DNA of 64,000 bases from contig NZ_CP113910.1 in assembly GCF_024701375.2 (NCBI RefSeq), positions 6,076,001 through 6,140,000 on the forward strand, written 5' to 3'. Below the pieces are notes generated by a model. The model did not search any database. It was given only the letters and a program-made list of their open reading frames with translations, and had not been told where the DNA came from. Position 1 is the first letter of the stretch; each line of letters opens with the position of its first letter. Below are positions 50,044 through 56,962 of this stretch, one piece after another. The translations under genes were made by a program, and so were the position numbers. Origin of the DNA: Streptomyces sp. KMM 9044. Its GTDB lineage: Bacteria > Actinomycetota > Actinomycetes > Streptomycetales > Streptomycetaceae.

Positions 50044-51045
50044 GTGCGCCGACGCTCACTTCTCATTGCCGTACCCGCTGGACTGGCCGCCCTCGCCGCG
50101 TGCGGCGACGGCGGGTCCGATTCGAGCAAGGCCAGCGAGAGTGCCTCACCGTCCGCGCCCGACGCGTCGGCCGCGCCCCCGCCGAAGATCGTCGACGGTC
50201 CGCTGCCGGCGATCACCGAGGGCGTGAAGTTCGGTGAGAAGCCCACCGTGGCCAAGGGCAGCGGTGACCCGTCCAAGGACCTCGCGGTGAAGACGGTCAT
50301 CGCGGGCGGCGGCAAGGCCATCGCCGAGAACGACTTCGTGGTGGCCCACTATCTGGGCCAGGTGTGGAGCACCGCGAAGGTGTTCGACAACTCCTACGAC
50401 CGCAAGGCCCCGCTGGCGATCCAGCTGGCGCAGGGCAGCATCATCGACGGCTGGCGGTACGGGCTGACGGGGAAGAAGGCCGGCAGTCGGGTCCAGATGG
50501 CGGTTCCGCCCACCTGGGGCTACGGCACGCAGGGCAACGAGCAGGCGGGGATCAAGGGCACCGACACGCTGGTGTTCGTGGTGGACGTGCAGGACACGTT
50601 CAACGCGAGGAGTTCCGCCGAGGGCAGCGAGGTCGCTCAGGACAACGTCGACCTGCCGAAGGTCGGCACGAACACGGACGGTGAGGCGCCCTCCATCGAG
50701 GTGCCCGACACGAAGGCCCCGACGAAGCTGGTGTCGAGCTACGTCCTCGAGGGCGACGGCGAGGAGGTCGGCGCCGACAACAGTGTGCTCGTGCAGTACA
50801 GGGGCGTCCTGTGGGACGGCGGCAAGGAGTTCGACTCGACGTACGAGCGGGGGCAGTTGACCTCGTTCTCGCTTCAGCAGGTCGTCAAGGGATGGGCGCA
50901 GGGGCTGACCGGCAAGAAGGTCGGCAGCCGGGTCCTCATCGTCATCCCGCCGGAGCTTGGGTACGGCGACACGCCGCCGCAGGGCAGTGACATCAAGAAG
51001 GACTCCACGCTGGTCTTCTCGGTCGACATCCTCGCCAAGTTGTGA
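50044..51045 (+). CDS. lipoprotein FKBP-type peptidyl-prolyl isomerase (two FKBP domains)
   Basis: A 333-residue exported lipoprotein: MRRRSLLIAVPAGLAAL then lipobox AAC (Cys about 20). Two FKBP domains follow. Domain 1 (about 75-185) has VVAHYLGQVWS, IDGWRYGLTGKKAGSRVQMAVPP and WGYG. Domain 2 (about 225-333) has VLVQYRGVLWDGGKEFDSTY, VKGWAQGLTGKKVGSRVLIVIPPELGYGD. It likely assists folding of exported proteins; tat genes are 3.5 kb downstream. GTG start. Precedes a second FKBP. Confidence 0.93.
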   Translation: MRRRSLLIAVPAGLAALAACGDGGSDSSKASESASPSAPDASAAPPPKIVDGPLPAITEGVKFGEKPTVAKGSGDPSKDLAVKTVIAGGGKAIAENDFVVAHYLGQVWSTAKVFDNSYDRKAPLAIQLAQGSIIDGWRYGLTGKKAGSRVQMAVPPTWGYGTQGNEQAGIKGTDTLVFVVDVQDTFNARSSAEGSEVAQDNVDLPKVGTNTDGEAPSIEVPDTKAPTKLVSSYVLEGDGEEVGADNSVLVQYRGVLWDGGKEFDSTYERGQLTSFSLQQVVKGWAQGLTGKKVGSRVLIVIPPELGYGDTPPQGSDIKKDSTLVFSVDILAKL

Positions 51046-51105
51046 CCGCGTGTGATGTAAGACTGTGTGTGTTCGCCTTTCCGTAGACAAGCAGGAGCGT
51101 TAGAC

Positions 51106-51477
51106 GTGAGCATCGACAAGCCCGAGATCGACTTCCCGGGCGGCGAGCCCCCGGCGGACCTCGAGATCAAGGACATCTGGGAAGGCGACGGAGAGGTGGC
51201 GCAGGCGGGTCAGACCGTCACCGTCCACTACGTCGGTGTCTCCTTCAGCACGGGTGAGGAGTTCGACGCCAGCTGGAACCGCGGTGCTCCGTTCCGCTTC
51301 CCGCTGGGCGGCGGCCGGGTCATCCAGGGCTGGGACCAGGGCGTGCAGGGCATGAAGGTCGGCGGCCGTCGCCAGCTGACCATCCCCGCACACCTGGCCT
51401 ACGGCGACCAGAGCCCGACTCCGGCGATCAAGCCCGGCGAGACGCTGATCTTCGTGGTCGACCTGCTCGGGGTCTGA
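51106..51477 (+). CDS. cytoplasmic FKBP-type peptidyl-prolyl isomerase
   Basis: A 123-residue single-domain FKBP: VTVHYVGVSFSTGEEFDASWNRG, VIQGWDQGVQGMKVGGRRQLTIPAHLAYGD, TLIFVVDLL. No signal peptide, so cytosolic. Aromatic pocket residues (Tyr, Phe/Asp, Trp in GWDQG, Tyr in AYGD) are present. Sixty bp after the lipoprotein FKBP. Confidence 0.96.
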   Translation: MSIDKPEIDFPGGEPPADLEIKDIWEGDGEVAQAGQTVTVHYVGVSFSTGEEFDASWNRGAPFRFPLGGGRVIQGWDQGVQGMKVGGRRQLTIPAHLAYGDQSPTPAIKPGETLIFVVDLLGV

Positions 51478-51548
51478 TCACTCGCCCGACCGCAGATCGG
51501 CTGCCCGTGCGACGTCATGTCGCGGTTGTGACCGGACTCGATCACCTG

Positions 51549-51576
51549 GGGTCCATGCCTGTCCGGGCATGGGCCC
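51549..51576 (+). terminator. terminator after the second FKBP
   Basis: GGG-T-CCATGCC (51549-51559) with GGCATGG-G-CCC (51566-51576), followed by TCGGCTTTT. Confidence 0.65.
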
Positions 51577-51648
51577 TCGGCTTTTGCCGCGCCACCACGG
51601 GGCGGTACGGTCATCGGACTGAGCAGTATGAGGAGGCGAAGGGCGTCG

Positions 51649-52602
51649 ATGGCCATTGCCAAGGCCGAGCGGCTGATGAACCTGGCGCTGTGCCTGCTGG
51701 GCACGCGGCGGCCACTGAGCAAGCGTGAGCTGCGCGAGTCCGTCGAGGCCTACCTCGAGGCGGCCTCGGACGACGCGTTCAACCGGATGTTCGAGCGCGA
51801 CAAGGACGATCTGCGCGAACTCGGGCTCGTCATCGAGACGGTGGAGAACCTCGAGGGCGAGGTCGGCTATCTGGCCCGGAGGGACAGCAACCGTCTGCCG
51901 CCCATCACCCTCGACGCCGAGGAGGCCGCCGCCCTGGGGCTGGCGGCCAAGGTGTGGCAGCAGGCCAGACTGGCCGGAGCGGCCAGTGGCGCTCTGCAGA
52001 AGCTGCGCGCGGCGGGACTGCCCGAGGACGTCGACCCGTACGGGGCCCACAGCGCGCTCGAGCCGCGCATCCCGGTGCACGAGGCCGCCTTCGAACCGCT
52101 GATGCTGGCCTGCCGCGACCGCCGTTCCGTCGTCTTCCACTACCGCAAGGCCAACGCCGCGCAGCCCGAACCGCGCCATGTCGAGCCGTGGGCGCTGGAG
52201 TGCTGGCGCGGCCACTGGTACCTGGCGGGCTGGGACCGCGACCGGGGCGCCGAGCGGGTCTTCCGGCTGTCCCGGATCACCGGCAAGGTGCGCTCGCGCG
52301 GCACCCCCTGCACCGCCCCGGTGCCGGACGTCGTCACCGTGCGCGAGACGGTGGCGAGCTGGGCGGGGGAGAGCGCGGAGCGCACCGCGCGGATCCGGCT
52401 GCGCACCGACGCGGGGTACCCCCTTCGGGCGAAGGCCACGTCGGTGCGGGAACTCGGCGGAGGCTGGGAAGAGTTGGAGATTCCGTACGGGCACGGCCTG
52501 GACGCCTGGCTGGTGGAGTTCGGGGCGGACGTGGTGGTTCTGGAGCCCGCCGGGCTGCGGGCCGACGTGGTGGACCGGCTGCGCGCCGTGGCCAAGGGCT
52601 GA
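51649..52602 (+). CDS. pafB: PafB, WYL-domain regulator
   Basis: A 317-residue protein; ATG 51649 is chosen for AGGAGG upstream (ATG 51628 would add seven residues). N-terminal winged HTH (AERLMNLALCLLGTRRPLSKRELRESV, then FERDKDDLRELGLVIETVE), middle helical part (LDAEEAAALGLAAKVWQQA), WYL domain (SVVFHYRKANA ... RHVEPWALECWRGHWYLAGWDRDRGAERVFRLSRI). PafB and PafC form a DNA-damage-responsive activator in mycobacteria. Here the pair is adjacent. Confidence 0.96.
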   Translation: MAIAKAERLMNLALCLLGTRRPLSKRELRESVEAYLEAASDDAFNRMFERDKDDLRELGLVIETVENLEGEVGYLARRDSNRLPPITLDAEEAAALGLAAKVWQQARLAGAASGALQKLRAAGLPEDVDPYGAHSALEPRIPVHEAAFEPLMLACRDRRSVVFHYRKANAAQPEPRHVEPWALECWRGHWYLAGWDRDRGAERVFRLSRITGKVRSRGTPCTAPVPDVVTVRETVASWAGESAERTARIRLRTDAGYPLRAKATSVRELGGGWEELEIPYGHGLDAWLVEFGADVVVLEPAGLRADVVDRLRAVAKG

Positions 52603-52620
52603 GGGGGACGGGACAAGAAC

Positions 52621-53616
52621 GTGGCAGGCAAACCGGTCAGGCCAGTGAACGCCATCGACCAGACCCGGCGGATGCTCTCCCTGGTCACCTACCTGAGGGA
52701 GCGTCCCGGGGCCCGGATCGAGGACGTGGCGCGCGCCTTCGGCATCACCGAGGACGAGCTGGTCTCGGACCTCGACGTGCTGCCCATGTGCGGCACCAGT
52801 TTCCGCGGCGGCGACCTGCTGGACATCGACACCGACGGGGAGCGCATCTGGTGGCACAACCCGGCCGCGCTCGGCGCGGAGGCCGCGGAGCCGCTCCGTC
52901 TCGCCGCGGACGAGGCCACCGCGCTGCTGGTCGCCGCGCGCGCCGTGACCACCCTGCCCGGACTGCGCGAGAGCGACCGGCAGGCGCTGCTGCGGGCCAC
53001 CGCCAAGGTGGAGGCCGCGGCCGGAGAGGCGGCGGGCGCCAGCGCCCGGCTGTCGGTGACCTTCGAGTCCGAGGGCGGTGTCTTCGCGGACGTCGACCGG
53101 GCCATCGCCGAGCGCCGCCGACTGTGGATCCGCTACTACTCGCCCGCCCGCGACGAACTCAGCGAGCGCGAGATCGACCCCATCCGCCTGGTCAGCGTCG
53201 GGCACACCTATGTGGAGGCCTGGTGCCGCCGCTCCGAGGCGCGCCGCACTTTCCGGCTCGACCGGGTCGCCGAGATCAGGATCCTCGACGAGCCGTCCGC
53301 GCCGCCCGAGGTCGAACTGCGGGACCTGTCGGAAGGACTGATGCAGCCGGCGGCGGAGGATCCGGAGGTCGTGGTTGAGGTCGGGCCGGGCGGCCGCTGG
53401 GTCGCCGAGTACTACCCGCACGACAGCGCGGATGAGCTGCCGGACGGCGGGCTGCGTATCACCTTGCGGACACCCGACCCGACGTCGCTCAAGCGGCTGG
53501 CGCTGCGGCTCGGGCGGGACGGCCGGATCGTCACACCGGACGACCTCGCGGACAGCGCCCGGCGGGCGGCCCGCGAGGCGCTGGCGGCGTACGACGGCGC
53601 CGGGACGGCCGGATGA
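52621..53616 (+). CDS. pafC: PafC, WYL-domain regulator
   Basis: A 331-residue partner of PafB, starting at GTG 52621 18 bp after it. HTH: QTRRMLSLVTYLRERPGARIEDVARAFGITEDELVSDLDVLPMCG. WYL: RRLWIRYYSPARDELSEREIDPIRLVSVGHTYVEAWCRRSEARRTFRLDRVAEI. WCX extension at about 250-331. Expected to act as a heterodimer with PafB. Confidence 0.96.
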   Translation: MAGKPVRPVNAIDQTRRMLSLVTYLRERPGARIEDVARAFGITEDELVSDLDVLPMCGTSFRGGDLLDIDTDGERIWWHNPAALGAEAAEPLRLAADEATALLVAARAVTTLPGLRESDRQALLRATAKVEAAAGEAAGASARLSVTFESEGGVFADVDRAIAERRRLWIRYYSPARDELSEREIDPIRLVSVGHTYVEAWCRRSEARRTFRLDRVAEIRILDEPSAPPEVELRDLSEGLMQPAAEDPEVVVEVGPGGRWVAEYYPHDSADELPDGGLRITLRTPDPTSLKRLALRLGRDGRIVTPDDLADSARRAAREALAAYDGAGTAG

Positions 53617-53677
53617 GCGGGCCGCACACGGTGTGCGCGGTCCGGGGTGGGCAGGACGACAGGCAGGAGCGAGGACT

Positions 53678-53986
53678 GTGAGCAAGTCGGCGACCCCTGG
53701 AGCACCGACCCCTGAAGTACGCGGCATGACGGTGGCGTCCGCGTTCTCCGGGATGAGAGGCGTGGCGCCCGTCGTGTTCCGGGCGGGCTGCCCGGACTGC
53801 AGAGGGCGTTTCGAGCTGGGCGCGAGCGCGCTGCGCCTGGTCATAGGGGCCAGCAGCCGTACCACCTTCTACTCGTTCACCTGCCCCGCGTGCGAGACGG
53901 CGGTCCGTAAGCCGGCGGGGGAGCGGGTCGTCGAACTCCTCACCGGCGGCGGGGTCAGCACCCTGCGGCTGCACTCGACGGCGTAG
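53678..53986 (+). CDS. small zinc-ribbon-like protein of unknown function
   Basis: A 102-residue protein from GTG 53678 after GGAGCGAGGA. Two CxxC pairs (GCPDCRGRFELG and FTCPACETAVRKP) about 40 residues apart suggest one zinc-ribbon. The middle ALRLVIGASSRTTFYSF is beta-like. Conserved in Streptomyces at this position as far as I recall. Function unknown. Confidence 0.8.
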   Translation: MSKSATPGAPTPEVRGMTVASAFSGMRGVAPVVFRAGCPDCRGRFELGASALRLVIGASSRTTFYSFTCPACETAVRKPAGERVVELLTGGGVSTLRLHSTA

Positions 53987-54075
53987 AGGCCGCCCGGCTC
54001 GTGCCCCGGCGCCCCGCGGTTCCCTTCCCGGGTGCCGGGCGTTCCGCGCGGGTGGGGACCGTCTAGGCTCGCCCC

Positions 54076-54270
54076 ATGTTCTGGGCGATGTTCGCGATTG
54101 CTGTGGGGTTTCTGGGGCTCGTGGTGCTCGGGGTGTTCGCCGTACGGGTCTTCGTCGAGGCGGAGCGGCTCGGCAGACAGGTCGCGGACTCGGCGGGCCG
54201 TATCGGCCGGGCCGCGGAGGACCTGGAGCGGGCGGCCGTCGGCGCGGCCCGCTCCGCACAAACGCTCTGA
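54076..54270 (+). CDS. small single-pass membrane protein
   Basis: A 64-residue protein: N-terminal membrane helix (MFAIAVGFLGLVVLGVFAV) then an amphipathic helix (EAERLGRQVADSAGRIGRAAEDLERAAVG). TAGGCT at 54064-54069 is 6 bp before the ATG: probably leaderless. No known domain. Confidence 0.75.
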   Translation: MFWAMFAIAVGFLGLVVLGVFAVRVFVEAERLGRQVADSAGRIGRAAEDLERAAVGAARSAQTL

Positions 54271-54504
54271 CTCGATCCGGAACGGCCGCCCGGGTCCGCA
54301 CGTCCTGTCGGGTTGCCGACCCGGGCGGGTACGCTGCTGACCGCGGCCCGGAGAAAGAGGCCCGGATCGCGGACGGGAGTACGCACGGGGATTGCCCTAT
54401 GTTCACCCCTTAGCGTTACGATCGCTGACAGCGTGGTCATCGGACGCGTGTCCGAACGGCCGGACAGGACAGCACCCCAGCAGCCTCGGTGAGAAGGTAA
54501 AGAA

Positions 54505-54792
54505 ATGTTCGGAAGGCTCGGAGCTCCCGAGATCATTCTCATCCTCGTCGTCATCATCCTGCTGTTCGGCGCGAAGAAGCTTCCGGACATGGCACGGTCG
54601 CTCGGCAAGTCCGCCCGCATCCTCAAGAGCGAGGCCAAGGCGATGAAGGAGGACAAGGACAAGTCCTCCGCCCCCGCCGACCCGCCGGCCCCCGGCGACG
54701 ACTCCCCGGCGCAGCGCACCATCCAGGCCGCCCCCGGTGACGTGACCAGCTCCCGCCCGGTCACGGAGCCGACGGACACGACCAAGCGCTGA
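54505..54792 (+). CDS. tatA: twin-arginine translocase subunit TatA
   Basis: A 95-residue protein: MFGRLGAPEIILILVVIILLFGAKKLPDMARSLGKSARI contains the short membrane helix, FGAKKLP hinge and amphipathic helix of TatA. The tail is Lys/Asp then Pro/Ala-rich. Forms the protein-conducting ring with TatC for folded exported proteins, abundant in Streptomyces. Confidence 0.96.
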   Translation: MFGRLGAPEIILILVVIILLFGAKKLPDMARSLGKSARILKSEAKAMKEDKDKSSAPADPPAPGDDSPAQRTIQAAPGDVTSSRPVTEPTDTTKR

Positions 54793-54796
54793 CGCA

Positions 54797-54817
54797 GGGC
54801 CGGACGCCGTCCGGCCC
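54797..54817 (+). promoter_or_regulatory. tatA-tatC intercistronic hairpin
   Basis: GGGCCGGAC (54797-54805) and GTCCGGCCC (54809-54817), perfect 9-bp stem, 3-nt loop. Probably lowers tatC expression relative to tatA by partial termination or mRNA processing. Confidence 0.6.
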
Positions 54818-54840
54818 GCCGCACGAGATGGGAACGTGGG

Positions 54841-55791
54841 TTGCTCAAGTCTGCCCGCAAGCAGGAGAGGGATCCCGATGGGCGGATGCCCCTCGCGGAG
54901 CACCTTCGTGAACTCCGCAACCGGCTCGCGAAGGCGCTGCTGGCCATCGTCCTGGTGACGATCGGCGCGGCCTTCTTCTACAACGAGATCATCAACTTCT
55001 TCACCGACCCGGTGCTCAAGTCGGTCGGCTGCGCGAAGTCCTTCGAGGAACTCGCCGCCTCGGCACGCGACGAGGACCCCTGCGCGCAGATCACCATCAA
55101 CGGTCTGCTCACGCCGTTCACCCTGGCGCTGAAGGTCTCCCTGATGGCCGGTGTCGTCCTGGCCTCGCCGGTCTGGCTGTACCAGCTGTGGTCGTTCGTC
55201 GCGCCGGGCCTGCACAAGCACGAGAAGAAGTACGCCTACGCGTTCGTCGCGACGGGTTTCCCGCTCTTCCTCGCCGGTGGCTACTTCGCCTACCGGGTGC
55301 TGCCGACGACGGCGAAGGTGCTCATCGAGTTCACCCCGTTCGGCGTCGACAACCTGCTGCCGCTGGACGACCTGCTCGACCTCGTCACGCGCATGGTGAT
55401 CGTCTTCGGGCTCTCCTTCGAGCTGCCGCTGCTGCTGATCATGCTCAACTTCACCGGGGCGCTGACGGGCAAGCGCATGCTCGGCTGGTGGCGCGGCATG
55501 ATCATGAGCATCACGCTGTTCGCGGCCCTGGCCACGCCGAGCACCGACCCGCTGACCATGATGGCCCTCGCCGGACCGATCTGGATCCTGTACTTCCTGG
55601 CTGTCGGCGTCTCCCTGTTCAACGACCGCCGCAGGCGCCGTCTGGAGGCCATGGGCCCCGCCGACGACGAGGCCTCCGACCTGGACCTCACCCCCGAGGA
55701 CATCGGCGAGGCCGAACCCGTGCCGGCCAGGCGTGCCCTGCCCGAGCAGGCGAGCACAGACCGGGTCAACGGTTATGACGACGTGACCTGA
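54841..55791 (+). CDS. tatC: twin-arginine translocase subunit TatC
   Basis: A 316-residue six-helix membrane protein that recognises twin-arginine signals. MPLAEHLRELRNRLAKALLAIV is the family N-terminus; YQLWSFVAPGLHKHEKKYAY and FGLSFELPLLLIML are core motifs. TTG 54841 is taken as start because LKSARKQERDPDGR precedes the motif in orthologues I recall; ATG 54886 is an alternative. The C-terminal 60 residues are a disordered acidic tail. Confidence 0.95.
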   Translation: MLKSARKQERDPDGRMPLAEHLRELRNRLAKALLAIVLVTIGAAFFYNEIINFFTDPVLKSVGCAKSFEELAASARDEDPCAQITINGLLTPFTLALKVSLMAGVVLASPVWLYQLWSFVAPGLHKHEKKYAYAFVATGFPLFLAGGYFAYRVLPTTAKVLIEFTPFGVDNLLPLDDLLDLVTRMVIVFGLSFELPLLLIMLNFTGALTGKRMLGWWRGMIMSITLFAALATPSTDPLTMMALAGPIWILYFLAVGVSLFNDRRRRRLEAMGPADDEASDLDLTPEDIGEAEPVPARRALPEQASTDRVNGYDDVT

Positions 55792-55821
55792 AGACCGGGC
55801 GGAGGCTCGTAGGGGCACGGA

Positions 55822-56918
55822 GTGACCAGCGAGATCACCCTCTTCGCCAACCCCACCGCGGGTCGCGGCCGGGGCGTCCGAGCGGCGCGGCCGGCCGCTT
55901 GCGCGTTGCGCGCGGCCGTGCGCGCCGTGCCGTCGAGGAGAGCACCGGAGCCCTGGTCGCCGTCGGCGGCGACGGCATGGCGAACCTGGCCCTGCAGGTC
56001 GTGGTCGGCACCGGCACCCCGCTCGGCCTGATCGCCGTCGGCACGGGCACCCCGCTCGGCCTGATCGCCGTCGGCACGGGCACCCCGCTCGGCCTGATCG
56101 CCGTCGGCACGGGCACCCCGCTCGGCCTGATCGCCGTCGGCACGGGCACCCCGCTCGGCCTGATCGCCGTCGGCACGGGCACCCCGCTCGGCCTGATCGC
56201 CGTCGGCACGGGCACCCCGCTCGGCCTGATCGCCGTCGGCACGGGCACCCCGCTCGGCCTGATCGCCGTCGGCACCGGCAACGACTTCGCCCGCTCACTC
56301 GCCATGCCACTGAAGGAGTCGGCCGCGGCCGGCCGGATGATCGCCGACGCCCTCAAGTGCGGACGGGTACGCGACATCGACCTCGGTCGGGCCGGCGGCC
56401 GCCGGTTCGGTACCGTCCTCGCCTCCGGCTTCGACTCCCGCGTCAACGACCGCGGCAACCGGATGCGCCTGCCCGCGGGGCGTTTCACGTACGACCTCGC
56501 CGTGGTCGCCGCACTCGCGGCCCTGCGCCCGATCCCGTACCGGATCACCCTCGACGACGGCGACGTCCGCGAGGCCGAGGCGACGCTGGCCGCCGTCGGC
56601 AACGGAGCCTCGTACGGGGGCGGCATGCGGATCTGTCCGGGTGCCGACCTCACCGACGGGCTGTTCGACGTCACGGCGGTCGGCGACTGCGGCCGGGCCG
56701 CGCTGCGGATCTTTCCCACCGTGTACCGCGGAACACACGTCGGCCGGCCCGAGGTGAGCGTGTTCCGGGCGTCGCGGGTGGAGCCGACCGCCGAACAGGT
56801 CACCGGTTACGCGGACGGCGAACCGCTCGGGCCCCTGCCGCTGACCGCGAGCTGCGTACGCGGCGCGGTGCGGGTCGTGGGCCCCCGAGGGGCCGCGTCC
56901 GCTCCCGGATCCGGATAA
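55822..56918 (+). pseudogene. diacylglycerol/lipid kinase, broken by a deletion and a repeat expansion
   Basis: From GTG 55822 the family start ITLFANPTAGRGRGVRAA is read. At about 55915-55925 the frame is lost; coding continues one frame away from ARRAVEESTGALVAVGGDGM (GGDG nucleotide motif). Roughly 20 residues normally between the two parts are missing. The phrase GTGTPLGLIAV is then present eight times instead of once before GTGNDFARS, adding about 77 residues inside the active-site domain. The C-terminal half (VLASGFDSRVNDRGNRMRLPAGRF, GNGASYGGGMRICPGADLTDGLFDV) is intact to TAA 56918. A separate product could start at ATG 55899 but would lack the N-terminal strand. Most likely inactive. 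Confidence 0.8.
56007..56270 (+). repeat. eight 33-bp tandem repeats in the lipid-kinase gene
   Basis: Eight head-to-tail copies, 33 bp each, starting at GGC 56007. Each encodes GTGTPLGLIAV; the first copy differs by one synonymous base (ACC for ACG). Near identity implies recent expansion. The array ends exactly where GTGNDF, itself sharing the GTG start, follows. Confidence 0.97.
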
Positions 56919-56962
56919 TGATCGTCCTGTTGTCAGCGCGGCCCGGTACGCTCGAAAGCACG

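Noticed and set aside
56007-56270. Regular repeats that could be read as a CRISPR array
   Set aside because: Units are contiguous 33-bp copies without spacers and encode one peptide in frame; no cas genes are nearby.
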